The position numbers and the translations under genes were made by a program. A DNA stretch of 54,288 nt. Source: an uncultured beta proteobacterium. Lineage in GTDB: Bacteria; Pseudomonadota; Gammaproteobacteria; Burkholderiales; SG8-41. The stretch lies in assembly GCA_903893565.1 (NCBI GenBank), contig CAITMU010000109.1, forward strand, positions 1 to 54,288, written 5' to 3'. Below are positions 25,963 through 34,132 of the stretch, piece by piece (the first letter of the stretch is position 1; each line of letters opens with the position of its first letter). The notes under the pieces were generated by a model. The model worked only from the letters and a program-made list of their open reading frames with translations, had not been told where the DNA came from and did not search any database.

Positions 25963-26922
25963 ATGAATGGATCCATAGATGCTCACGCCCATTGGGCCCC
26001 GAAAGCTTACGTTGATTACGCACACAAAATTGGGGGCAGCGTTTCACTCGGCCCCATCAACCCCCTTATGTCAGATCTTGAAGCTCGTATAAAATGGATG
26101 GATTCCAGAAATATCAAGACCCACGTTTTAACATTATCAGGCAGCATGCCGTGGCAATGGGCCTCTCAAGACCACGCCAATCAGCTAGCTCGTATCGTTA
26201 ATGATGCGGCCATAGAATCCCATAAGGCCCATCCCGATCGATTTGTAGCCGGTGCTGCCATTCCTATGCGCGATCCCAACGCAGCGCTCAGAGAATTAGA
26301 CCGTGTGAGCGGTGCTCCGGGTATGAAAGCGGTGCATCTACCCAACTCGGTCGAAGGCATTGACTATATTTTTGAACCCGCTTACCGCCCTTTTTTAGCT
26401 CGCTGTGAGAGCCTGGGCTATCCATTACTATTTCATCCTCTGGATGGAGTCGCTAACCATTATGGCGGTCCCGAGCGTCTCGCAGGACCTGATTTTATTA
26501 ACAACACGCTGGGATTTCCCTTTGAAACTGCCACAACCGCCACGAAATTCGTTTTCAGTGGCGTGCTCGATCAGTTTCCAGATCTCAAAATTCTTTTACC
26601 CCATGCGGGCGGCTGCTTTCCTTACATTGCCGGTCGCATCGAACATAGTGTAAAAAAAGGGGCTGTGGCTGCCGCAACCACATTAAAGCAACCCTTTCGC
26701 GATTACCTAAGGCGTTTTCACTACGATACTCTCGCCTACTATCCCGAAACCCTTCGATTCATGATTGATTTGGTGGGAGCCGATCGAGTCGTGATTGGTA
26801 CGGACAATTATGCCAAAATGGATGTCGATGACCCCAATGCACTGGTCAAATCGCTTAATTTGCCTGCCAGTGACTTAGAGTTAATCCTTCACACCAATGC
26901 AAAAAAATTACTTTCCCTATGA
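25963..26922 (+). CDS. ACMSD-like amidohydrolase family protein
   Basis: A 319-residue TIM-barrel amidohydrolase of the Amidohydro_2 group that contains 2-amino-3-carboxymuconate 6-semialdehyde decarboxylase and gamma-resorcylate decarboxylase. Metal ligands visible are H8 and H10 in DAHAHW, a His in LFHPLDG, a His in LPHAGG and the Asp in VIGTDNYAKM. The group mainly decarboxylates carboxy-muconate or aromatic acids or hydrolyses lactones. AGGA supports the ATG. It ends the plus-strand cluster. A decarboxylation or lactone-opening step on an acid delivered by the Bug receptor is a reasonable guess, no more. Confidence 0.88.
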   Translation: MNGSIDAHAHWAPKAYVDYAHKIGGSVSLGPINPLMSDLEARIKWMDSRNIKTHVLTLSGSMPWQWASQDHANQLARIVNDAAIESHKAHPDRFVAGAAIPMRDPNAALRELDRVSGAPGMKAVHLPNSVEGIDYIFEPAYRPFLARCESLGYPLLFHPLDGVANHYGGPERLAGPDFINNTLGFPFETATTATKFVFSGVLDQFPDLKILLPHAGGCFPYIAGRIEHSVKKGAVAAATTLKQPFRDYLRRFHYDTLAYYPETLRFMIDLVGADRVVIGTDNYAKMDVDDPNALVKSLNLPASDLELILHTNAKKLLSL

Positions 26923-27017
26923 GCGGAACTTGCTACGAAACTAACTGGTCTGCCCGCAAACATTTATTATGCTTAGCTACAGGGCTCATTGCACTGCAAA
27001 GCCTCTAAAAATAAGAC

Positions 27018-27311
27018 TTAGCGGTTTTTGCCCTCTTTATTTTCCGGAGAAACGCTAGGCGAAGGGGTATTGGAAGACGGCGTTGTTTTTGAATCAGGCA
27101 CTGAGGGACTGGGTTTTTTCATGCCCATCGCTCTGGCTTCGGCTTGCCTTGCCGCAGCCGTTTCTTTCAATCGCTCCAGATCACTGTTCTGCAAAGCACT
27201 CAGGGTATCGGCATAGCCCATTTTTGTTGCAGCGCAGCTTAGGAAGAATAAGCATAAAAAGGTAATTGTCTTACTGTTTAGGCGTTGGCCTGAAATTTTA
27301 GTTGTCATCAT
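27018..27311 (-). CDS. Small exported proline/serine-rich protein
   Basis: Not recognised. From the ATG at 27311 it is 97 residues: a short basic N-terminus (KISGQRLNSK), a hydrophobic stretch TITFLCLFFLSCAA that should act as signal or anchor, a charged helical part (SDLERLKETAAARQAEARAMG), and a low-complexity tail rich in Pro, Ser and Thr ending ENKEGKNR. A Cys at the end of the hydrophobic segment could be lipidated, but the lipobox (FLSC) is poor. The reading frame is open 24 codons further upstream without signal character. It is convergent with the amidohydrolase gene. Confidence 0.5.
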   Translation of the reverse strand: MMTTKISGQRLNSKTITFLCLFFLSCAATKMGYADTLSALQNSDLERLKETAAARQAEARAMGMKKPSPSVPDSKTTPSSNTPSPSVSPENKEGKNR

Positions 27312-27708
27312 TGCTCTACTTTTTCCAAATGATAAAAATGTTTTAGAATTTTTCAGTCCATCATTTCTGGAGCGAATTAACATTGATTGGGGTGGGTTTT
27401 GTCTTTGTTAATGTAGATCGAAATGTCATGTGCCATTTTGCCATAAATTAACTTTTTTTAATAAAAAACTTGTCTAGAAATAATACCCCCCCTTGGGATA
27501 TTAGAAAATTTTGCGAAGGTGACCGTTTTATTTCTAACAAGTTAATGGGTGAATTCGATAATAACTCATTAGGGTCACAACTTTTTAATGGAAGAGAAAA
27601 TTAAGATTGATCAAAATTTTTATCTAAATTACGATTTTTTTCTTGAAAGCATCTAATAAATTTGTGGTTTATAATTCTAAATAGATTGAGATTTTCCATT
27701 AGAAACGT

Positions 27709-28030
27709 CTAAGGGTCAAAGACGGGGCTAAAAGTGACCGGTTTATCGAAGGTTTTTGACCTATCCCAAACTCCTTCAAACCAGGTTCTTTGCTTCACGT
27801 CCATGACCACATGAAGGTGATTTTTTCCACTGGCTTTGCTAATGTAAGCCGCCTTGGAGAAAGAGCTTATACCTAAGCGTGTTAAGTGTGTGTTGAATCT
27901 ATTTGGGTGTAACTTTTCCCACCGTGCTACGTAGGGCCGCTTGCCTAAATAAACTCATCCAGTTGTAGGCCTTCATCACCCTGTTCATGCAAGCCTCAGT
28001 GGCCAGAAGATAATGCAATTTTTTTCTGTA
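27709..28030 (-). pseudogene. Remnant of a DDE transposase (IS4/IS1380-like), C-terminal part
   Basis: Reading the minus strand from about 28030, the peptide LLATEACMNRVMKAYNWMSL continues FRQAALRST and then meets a TAG stop. Without frame change it goes on as IQHTLNTLRYKLF. A one-base shift then gives SKAAYISKASGKNHLHVV, a QRTWFEGVW segment and a tail ending PVFDP before TAG at 27709-27711. The order of a tyrosine/leucine-rich helix with LFRQA, QHTL.TLRYKLF and a W.EG.W tail is typical of the C-terminus of IS4/IS1380-type transposases. A stretch resembling a transposase N-terminus (FDIKSTSREVTGCG) is readable near 28190-28150, suggesting an internal deletion. It is broken by at least one stop and one frameshift. 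Confidence 0.6.
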
Positions 28031-28480
28031 AATTGATTTTGGTATCTCTGATTTGATTTCTGTTTTGTTTTTTACGATTTCATTTTTAAATAGATTTTTG
28101 CTGTCAACCACTCCTCAGCTAGATCCCTCCATCCTCCATTCGAATGATAATATTCCTGCAACCGCATCCAGTCACCTCGCGGGATGTGGATTTAATATCA
28201 AAGTGCGCTTTGATAGCGCATCAATTAGACCTTTTAGTGAACACAAACAAATGATTTTTGATAGCAATCTGCGATAACTGCCATTAGAAATTCGATAAAA
28301 AATTTCAAATTTTTTTCTTAATCGAAACTTAATTTTCTAGTCAATATTTCAGCTTAATTCATCCCAAAATGACACACATCATTTTTTCATAAAATAACTG
28401 CTGCTCGTAATTGAGAATATTGAAAAAAAATTGTTCGATTGTCAACCAATAACCAACTGATACGTTTATTAACTTTGTTG

Positions 28481-28509
28481 TGAACATTTATACATTTGTT
28501 AAGTATAAT
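28481..28509 (+). promoter_or_regulatory. Sigma-70-type promoter candidate for the cysteine-rich protein gene
   Basis: TATAAT at 28504-28509 matches the -10 consensus exactly. TGAACA at 28481-28486 (four of six -35 bases) lies 17 bases upstream. It is about 140 bases before the start codon, leaving a long AT-rich leader. Confidence 0.4.
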
Positions 28510-28648
28510 AAACGTGAGCGATTATGCCGTTCTTTAATTGCTCTGGAACTAGGTCCCAGCAATCTTTTTGTTTTATGTTAAACCTGATGTAATGTTATAT
28601 CTTCAAAACTTTATTTTTATTAATTGTTAATCATGAGATCAAACTAAT

Positions 28649-29995
28649 ATGAATGCCCTACTGTCCCACACAAGTATTAATAGAAAGAAAATTAGCTCTT
28701 CAGACAACCTGTCTCCACTATTAGGATATTTTCTTCTAGTTGTGACTTTATTTTTTTCGTTTTTTGGCATAAATACTGCCAACGCTTCCGGCGAAGATTT
28801 TTATTATAAAAATTCTTACGGCCGTGGTGTTGGGGTTGTCTTAACTCAATATTGTACCGATTCCAATAAACACATTGAAGCCGGACTTTGTTACGACAAT
28901 GCACGACCCGGATATAACTGTAACGGCACTGCAACCTGCGTCGCTGATTGTCCTTCAGGTTATTCGGCCAGCGGTCTATTGCTGTGCCACTATAACGGCA
29001 CCGCTCTCTACACCCCAGGCTCCCATTGGGATAGTTGTGATCATAGAACCAGTAGGAGTTGCAAAAGAATATTTGGCAAAGAGATTTGTGTTGGCGGAGA
29101 TTGTATCGGGGCTTTGAAACAAGATGACTGTCGCGATGGTTATCAAAAAATCGCTTTAAGCTGTAACAAAACACTTCCTGCTGGCTTTTCCGGTTCGCCT
29201 GGCGATCCAATGCGCCCCACCTATAGCAGAGGGGCAGGTACTGTACCGGCCTTACGTTGCCCGTCAGATCACCCTGACAACAATGCGAGTCTTTGTTATG
29301 TTAGTTGCCGGTCAGGTTACAAGGGTGTCGGTCCCGTATGTTGGGGCAACACACCCAGTGGATACATCAATTGCGGAGCTGGTTATGCTAAAGATAAAGC
29401 CACTTGCACCAGCGTTACAGTCGGCATGACAATGTCCATCGTATCGTTAGGTATAGATGGAGTCGGTGCAATTTTTGCTCCTGAAGCTCCTACCGGCGAT
29501 GCAACGGCTGCAGCAAAAGTAGCTAAAAATAAAGCCGCACTACAAGCAGAACAAAACCTTGCGAAAGATCCAGTTAAGGCGTCTAAATTTATTCAAGACG
29601 TTGGACCCTTATTGAAAAAATTCCAACCTGTGGTTGATTCAATGTCCAATGCAGTGAAAGATGTAGTTAAATCTCAGGTTGCAGGAAAAGTCGGGGATTT
29701 TGCAGGCGCTTTGAAAAATATTGTTACGAATAAAGCCTTCACCGATGCTTGGGGTGCTACAAATAATTTCATGGGTGTTTATGGACTAGCACAGCCTTCT
29801 GCCGACAATCCCGGTCAGAGCGCTGATGAAAAGGTATTGTCCCAAGTACGTTCCTTTACCGGAAATCTGTCACTCATGATGGGTATCGCAGCAATGATTC
29901 AGCCCGAAGGTGGATTTGGTAACCCACCCTTTAATCTGATTTCTGATGCGTTAGGAATTGTTGGGTCATTTGCTTACCCAGTCTTAGGTCAATAA
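28649..29995 (+). CDS. Secreted cysteine-rich two-module protein of unknown function
   Basis: A 448-residue protein that I cannot name. A long N-terminal signal (hydrophobic core LGYFLLVVTLFFSFFG, likely cleavage after NANA near residue 47) shows export. Residues 47-258 contain 18 cysteines and an internal duplication. Module one (57-97) reads YGRGVG...C...GLCYDN...GYNC...C; module two (192-232) reads YSRGAGTVPALRC...LCYVSC..GYKGVGPVCW. The even cysteine number and spacing suggest nine disulfides. Residues 260-448 contain no cysteine, are Ala/Gly/Val-rich and have two hydrophobic stretches (260-280 and 410-448). Similar LCY..C..GY.GVGPVCW modules occur in secreted proteins of diverse microbes, from memory. 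A DsbA-like gene lies 1.2 kb downstream. Confidence 0.7.
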   Translation: MNALLSHTSINRKKISSSDNLSPLLGYFLLVVTLFFSFFGINTANASGEDFYYKNSYGRGVGVVLTQYCTDSNKHIEAGLCYDNARPGYNCNGTATCVADCPSGYSASGLLLCHYNGTALYTPGSHWDSCDHRTSRSCKRIFGKEICVGGDCIGALKQDDCRDGYQKIALSCNKTLPAGFSGSPGDPMRPTYSRGAGTVPALRCPSDHPDNNASLCYVSCRSGYKGVGPVCWGNTPSGYINCGAGYAKDKATCTSVTVGMTMSIVSLGIDGVGAIFAPEAPTGDATAAAKVAKNKAALQAEQNLAKDPVKASKFIQDVGPLLKKFQPVVDSMSNAVKDVVKSQVAGKVGDFAGALKNIVTNKAFTDAWGATNNFMGVYGLAQPSADNPGQSADEKVLSQVRSFTGNLSLMMGIAAMIQPEGGFGNPPFNLISDALGIVGSFAYPVLGQ

Positions 29996-30014
29996 TCACT
30001 GTTTTTATAATCAT

Positions 30015-30057
30015 TGAATGGATTCATAAATTTTTCTTAGGCCTACGGATCCATTCA
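30015..30057. repeat. Inverted repeat between the two secreted-protein genes
   Basis: TGAATGGAT (30015-30023) and its exact complement ATCCATTCA (30049-30057) flank a 25-base loop. Each arm is followed by the direct repeat TCATAAAT. It could act as a weak terminator or transcript-stability hairpin after the cysteine-rich gene. Confidence 0.4.
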
Positions 30058-30094
30058 TAAATGAAAAACTATAGATATTTTACAAAGGAATAAA

Positions 30095-30511
30095 ATGTAC
30101 AAACTAAAATTAATTTCAGCCTTAACCTTATGCGCGGCCACCGCCTATGTTTCAGCCGTAGATTTGGCCCCATTAAAAGCGGCGATTGCTAAAGACGCCA
30201 AATGCAAATCATTGATCGCTCATCAGCATTCGGCACAGATTATGAAAGCCAGTCCTGCTTTGAAAAAGGCATTAATGACTCAGACAGGAGCTGACAAATT
30301 ACCGGCCGAAGACAAAAAAGTACATGACCACGCAATTGAAGTGGTAAAAGTGTGCTCCGACACCATTGAAGCAATTGATGCTGCGGTAAAAGCAATCAAA
30401 CATGATACTAAAATGGATTCTGAAGAAACAAAGTTAATTGAACTTGCTCATAAAGATAACGCTGAACTGCACAATAAACTTCATGCATTATTTCCCGCAG
30501 ATCTGCATTAA
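30095..30511 (+). CDS. Small secreted helical protein of unknown function
   Basis: Not recognised. It has 138 residues with a standard signal peptide (MYKLKLISALTLCAATAYVSA, cleavage near residue 21) and an AAAGGAA ribosome site. The mature part is entirely helical by composition, rich in Lys, Ala, His and Asp/Glu, with two cysteines (in AKCKSL and VKVCSD) that could form one disulfide. There are no repeats and no membrane segment after the signal. It lies 99 bases after the cysteine-rich secreted protein on the same strand, so the two may be used together. Eight histidines in the mature part could bind metal, but no known motif is present. Confidence 0.65.
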   Translation: MYKLKLISALTLCAATAYVSAVDLAPLKAAIAKDAKCKSLIAHQHSAQIMKASPALKKALMTQTGADKLPAEDKKVHDHAIEVVKVCSDTIEAIDAAVKAIKHDTKMDSEETKLIELAHKDNAELHNKLHALFPADLH

Positions 30512-30546
30512 TTATTAAAGTCAGTTTTTAATGTCGTTATAACCTT

Positions 30547-30577
30547 CAATATCTCCGTTTCGTTTGAGGAGATATTG
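30547..30577. terminator. Perfect 10-bp hairpin after the small secreted protein
   Basis: CAATATCTCC (30547-30556) and GGAGATATTG (30568-30577) form a perfect 10-bp stem with an 11-base loop, 36 bases after the stop codon. No T-run follows on either strand, so it may be a 3' end stabiliser instead of an intrinsic terminator. Confidence 0.45.
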
Positions 30578-31165
30578 CGGGTTACTGATTCAAATTACAA
30601 AAAGAAATTCGTTCGTAAGTAATATTAATAACAACCCAATCGATAGATGTTTTCGATGCGTAGTAGTGGTAAGACAAGACGGTATAGTTCTTCCATATAC
30701 CTAATAATGGCCGTGAAGAATAAAATTCCTTACAGGCTCAACAGATAGTTCGGACATGATACGACTATCACGCCATTTACCACCGCGATCAATAACTGCC
30801 TTGAATGTTTTTTAAAACTCCGTTTAACTCTTATTGCCTTCGTTAATCTTTTCATAAGAGGCTGTGTGCTTAATGGTCTCTAATAGATCAACGAAAAAAA
30901 TTAAAATATTTCTTAGAGATGGTATTATTTTAATCATTGAGGCATTAAGGGTTGAATTAGGTTCTGGAATCTACAATTCGGCACGTTTAAACTGCGTGCT
31001 TTTAAAGCGATGGGCATGGATTTTTTATGACATAAATGATTTTTTGAGTTTTTACCTACCCCTGCATAAACACCTCACCAATCCATGGATTGATGAACCA
31101 GTCCGATAAACGCAGAAGCACTGAGCAACGATTAATGGGCCTGATTAATTAAAGTGAACGAATCA
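30578..31165. other. Gene-poor AT-rich gap before the DsbA-like gene
   Basis: No supported gene. An open frame of 81 codons (30864-31109) has no ribosome site, no recognisable motif and a composition like random AT-rich DNA. On the minus strand a 30-residue readable piece starting TFKAVIDRGGKWRDSR (about 30805-30715) ends in a stop and could be an old transposase scrap, but I do not recognise it. Confidence 0.35.
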
Positions 31166-31978
31166 ATGAATAGCAAAAAATGGATTGTAAGTTTTCTGAT
31201 GGTTTTAATGAGTTCTGCATGTTGGTCACAAGTAGGCATTGATGTAAATGTCTTAGCCGAAAAAATAATTTTGCAATTAGAGTCTTCGGGGGCATTAGAA
31301 AGAGCCGTACAAAAAATTATCCTACAAATTAAGCAACAAGACATTGAAGCTCAGATACAAGAAGAACAAAAAAAATTAACGCTTCAGATGGAAAAAGCTA
31401 AATTAGCCCGTTCCGTTGATGAAAGCACAGACTTTATATTAGGTGAAAAAAAGGCCCCGTTAAGTATTATTATTTATTCTGATTTTGAATGTCCTTTTTG
31501 TAAACGCTTTCATCAAATTCCTCTGCAGATAGTTGCGGATTTACCCAACCAAGTGAACTTAGTATGGCGACATTTGCCGCTCTCATTTCATGACCCCATG
31601 GCAACCAAAGAGGCGATTGCATCGATTTGCGCCTTTGAACAAAGTGGGCAGTCGGGGTTTTGGAAATTGGCTAACAGCATTATGAATTCGACCGTATCCA
31701 ATGGACAAGGCATGCCTGCAAAAGGTAATGAGGACCCCATTTTAAACCTCGCCCTATCTTTAGGCTTAGATAAAGATAAATTTCAGCTATGCCAGGGCTC
31801 AGATAGCGTCAGAAAAAGAATTGAAAGTGATAAAGAAGATGCGGCTAAAGCGGGCATTAATGGCACCCCTGGGGTTATTCTTATCAATCACATGACTGGC
31901 AAACTAAAAGTGTTAGAAGGGGCAGCGCCGGCAGATGAATTAAAAGCCTACATCAATCAATTAATCAATGAACCATAA
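31166..31978 (+). CDS. DsbA-family thiol:disulfide oxidoreductase with N-terminal coiled coil
   Basis: A 270-residue exported thioredoxin-fold protein. The signal peptide is MNSKKWIVSFLMVLMSSACW. Residues 25-85 form a charged amphipathic helix rich in Gln, Glu and Lys, as in trimerising or dimerising DsbA-like proteins (ScsC, Com1 type). The active site C109-P-F-C112 lies in SDFECPFCKRF and the cis-proline in NGTPGVIL. Such proteins make, reduce or shuffle disulfides in the periplasm. The ATG at 31166 is chosen for the typical leader; a GTG four codons earlier is possible. The cysteine-rich secreted protein upstream is an obvious candidate client. No DsbB or DsbD partner is seen. Confidence 0.85.
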   Translation: MNSKKWIVSFLMVLMSSACWSQVGIDVNVLAEKIILQLESSGALERAVQKIILQIKQQDIEAQIQEEQKKLTLQMEKAKLARSVDESTDFILGEKKAPLSIIIYSDFECPFCKRFHQIPLQIVADLPNQVNLVWRHLPLSFHDPMATKEAIASICAFEQSGQSGFWKLANSIMNSTVSNGQGMPAKGNEDPILNLALSLGLDKDKFQLCQGSDSVRKRIESDKEDAAKAGINGTPGVILINHMTGKLKVLEGAAPADELKAYINQLINEP

Positions 31979-32325
31979 TTGAAATTCAGCTAACACAATC
32001 GTCCATAATTAGGCCATTCAAAGAGCATGGTCTATGGGGATATTAATCGCATCCTAGTGGCCTTTAAAAGGGTTAGCTACAATCTAAAAAATCAGTCATT
32101 GCCTTGTAATAACCGTTTTTACTCATGCATTGCAACTCACCTTGAACGCTATAGAGATTCTCCCACCCGTAAACGTAAGCCTTATTCCAATCCGACTCTT
32201 GTAGAACTCTAAAAAGCATGGATGAACGGAAAGGCTAAATTTGAAAAACCTTGTATAGACACTTCTTCCTTCTGCTGCGATCCCATTTTTTTAAAAATTC
32301 AATAACGCAAATGCGACAAACTCCA
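31979..32325. other. Gap between DsbA-like and histidine phosphatase genes
   Basis: I see no gene here. A 61-codon open frame (32027-32212) lacks a ribosome site and any family feature. The stretch probably contains the promoter of the phosphatase gene; no convincing box pair stands out. Confidence 0.4.
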
Positions 32326-32934
32326 ATGATTAAAAAAATTTTCACTCTGCATCTCTTAAAATCCCTTTTAGTGGTATTCAGTATTGTTTTTTCTATTTCC
32401 TCTTTTTCTGCCACGCTTGATAGCGACCAGTGGAACCGAATTCAATCTGGGCAAGATCTATTGATCCTTCGTCACACTGATGCGCCAGGCATTGGGGATC
32501 CAGCCCAATTTTCTTTATCCGACTGCAGCACACAAAGAAATCTATCTGAAAAAGGTCGCACACAAGCTAAAAATATCGGTTTGTTACTCAAAAAATTAGG
32601 CCTCAAACAGGCGCGAATATTATCGAGTCAATGGTGTCGATGCCTTGATACGGGTGAGTTATTAAACTTAGGAAAAGTGGAACACTTGCCGATACTGAAT
32701 TCTTTTTTTCAGGATGGCTCCACAGCCCAACAACAAAACCAGGCACTGAAAGAATGGATCGGCCAACAACCCATGCTTGAACCCATTATCCTAGTGACTC
32801 ATCAAGTCAATATCACGGCCCTCAGCGAAGATAATTTATACCCTGAATCGGGTGAATTATTTTTTATTCGCAGAAACGCGCTAAAGGGAGGGATTTTAAA
32901 TAGGGACCAACGCATAGAAATACCTTTGCAATAA
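32326..32934 (+). CDS. Exported histidine phosphatase family protein
   Basis: A 202-residue member of the histidine phosphatase (phosphoglycerate mutase-like) superfamily. The catalytic motif is LLILRHT (R49-H50-T51), where most members have RHG. The other phosphate-pocket residues are R105 in SSQWCRC and H159 in LVTHQVN. The residue after the His is often changed in periplasmic members, so activity may remain. A signal peptide (IKKIFTLHLLKSLLVVF..., cleavage after SFSA) indicates periplasmic location. The start is taken as the ATG that opens the leader; an ATG five codons before it and a TTG further up are alternatives. Its substrate is unknown, and it converges on a Bug gene. Confidence 0.83.
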   Translation: MIKKIFTLHLLKSLLVVFSIVFSISSFSATLDSDQWNRIQSGQDLLILRHTDAPGIGDPAQFSLSDCSTQRNLSEKGRTQAKNIGLLLKKLGLKQARILSSQWCRCLDTGELLNLGKVEHLPILNSFFQDGSTAQQQNQALKEWIGQQPMLEPIILVTHQVNITALSEDNLYPESGELFFIRRNALKGGILNRDQRIEIPLQ

Positions 32935-32965
32935 TCCAGCCTTTGGGAATGGCTTATAAAAACGC

Positions 32966-33928
32966 CTAATCGACTTTGACATGGGCTGCCTTGACCACAG
33001 GGCCCCACTTGATAAAATCACTTTTCAATAAGGCGCCTAACTGCTCCGAGGTGCCAGGACTGGGATCTGCGCCTCGACTCACCATTCGCTCACGCAAGTC
33101 TTTGTCTGACAATGCTTTGTTAAGGGCAACATTTAACTTATCAATAATCTCACGGGGTGTTTTTCCGGGAAGAAAAATACCATACCAATTAGCCGCATCC
33201 ACCTTGCCAATGCCTTGCTCTGAAAATGAGAGTACCTCAGGTAATAAAGCCGTATGTGAGGTCGTGCCCACAGCCCTTAGTTTTTGCGTTTGAACATGGG
33301 CTAACAGTACCGGTACGTCAGCCACCATGATCTGCGTGTGCCCCCCTAAGGTATTGGTCAACGCTGGTGCTGCACCGCCAAAAGGTACATGCACAATCTG
33401 AGCCCCGGTAGCCAACTTAAATAACTCGAGTGCAAGATGGGGTAATCCCCCACTACCCGTGGATGCCCCATTTAACTCCCCCGGCTTCGCCTTGGCTAAG
33501 GCCACGAGTTCGTTTGCGTTTTTAGCCGGTATCGACGGATGTACCACCATTAACTCCGGGGTTGTGCTTACTAACGATACTGGAGCCAAATCACGAAGCA
33601 CATCAAAGGGCAAATTAGCGTAGACGTGCGGAAAAATCCCTAAAGCGGTACTAGACAGCACAAAAGTATACCCATCCGGCGCCGATTTGGTCACATGCTC
33701 AATACCAATGGTACCCCCCGCCCCACCACGGTTATCAATAATGACCGACTGGCCTAGGGCCTCGCCCAATTTACCGGAAATCATTCGCGCCACAATATCC
33801 AACGGCCCACCGGCGGGAAACGTCACCACCATGCGTAGCGGCTTAGTCGGATAACTCTGGGATTGAATCGCAAGAGAAAAAAACACCCCAAAGAACAAAA
33901 CCAACAACCTCGGCAGTAAACTTTTCAT
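32966..33928 (-). CDS. Bug/TctC-type solute receptor
   Basis: 320 residues from an ATG with a strong GGGGAGAGA ribosome site. The signal peptide KSLLPRLLVLFFGVFFSLAI ends before QSYPTKPLRMVVTFPAGG. GGPLDIVARM, DNRGGAGGTIG (Gly instead of the usual Pro), APDGYTFVL and VPFGGAAPAL identify the family; the last two show the most divergent pocket of the seven. It is divergent from the flavoprotein gene, with a shared 204-base regulatory gap, so receptor and enzyme probably respond to the same signal. Confidence 0.93.
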   Translation of the reverse strand: MKSLLPRLLVLFFGVFFSLAIQSQSYPTKPLRMVVTFPAGGPLDIVARMISGKLGEALGQSVIIDNRGGAGGTIGIEHVTKSAPDGYTFVLSSTALGIFPHVYANLPFDVLRDLAPVSLVSTTPELMVVHPSIPAKNANELVALAKAKPGELNGASTGSGGLPHLALELFKLATGAQIVHVPFGGAAPALTNTLGGHTQIMVADVPVLLAHVQTQKLRAVGTTSHTALLPEVLSFSEQGIGKVDAANWYGIFLPGKTPREIIDKLNVALNKALSDKDLRERMVSRGADPSPGTSEQLGALLKSDFIKWGPVVKAAHVKVD

Positions 33929-33980
33929 TGTCTCTCCCCTTTTATATAGTCCTGATTGTGGAATCATTTTACCGCAAATA

Positions 33981-34004
33981 CGGATGATGGGTTGAGTGCA
34001 TCCG
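33981..34004. promoter_or_regulatory. Inverted repeat in the divergent Bug/flavoprotein gap
   Basis: CGGATG and CATCCG flank a 12-base centre, midway between the divergent genes. The layout suits a dimeric regulator site controlling both directions. No regulator gene lies near. Confidence 0.3.
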
Positions 34005-34080
34005 CTGTCACTGATAACATTGGAGACTATCGTTTTTTACACTTGCTCCGAAGACAGGGTACTGTCTGGGATCGTCCATG

Positions 34081-34108
34081 GGGTGGAGCATTAAAATGGG
34101 ATCCACCC
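34081..34108 (+). promoter_or_regulatory. Leader hairpin before the flavoprotein gene
   Basis: GGGTGGA (34081-34087) and TCCACCC (34102-34108) are exact complements with a 14-base loop. The hairpin ends about a dozen bases before the AAGG ribosome site. It may modulate translation of the flavoprotein. Confidence 0.35.
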
Positions 34109-34132
34109 ATAACTTTTTTCAAGGTAATTGCT

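Larger units (their letters stand above)
27384..28648. other. AT-rich gene-poor stretch with a transposase remnant
   Basis: No intact gene is seen. At 27521-27574 GTGACC and GGTCAC flank two near-complementary arms (AATGGGT and ACTCATT), an imperfect nested palindrome. GTGACCG(T/G)TTTAT occurs both there and at about 27735, so the piece may be a duplicated element end. A decayed transposase occupies about 27709-28030. The last 170 bases before 28649 hold a promoter candidate. Confidence 0.5.

Noticed and set aside
28692..29210. Long minus-strand frame opposite the cysteine-rich gene
   Set aside because: It is antisense to the gene with a signal peptide, promoter and structured cysteine pattern, and its own protein is low-complexity.
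30864..31109. 81-codon open frame as a gene
   Set aside because: No ribosome site, no recognisable motif, AT-rich random-like composition.
32027..32212. 61-codon open frame as a gene
   Set aside because: No ribosome site or family feature; overlaps a probable promoter region.
33956..34132. Longer N-terminus of the flavoprotein
   Set aside because: The region contains hairpins and regulatory repeats, and the FAD motif starts right after the ATG at 34133.
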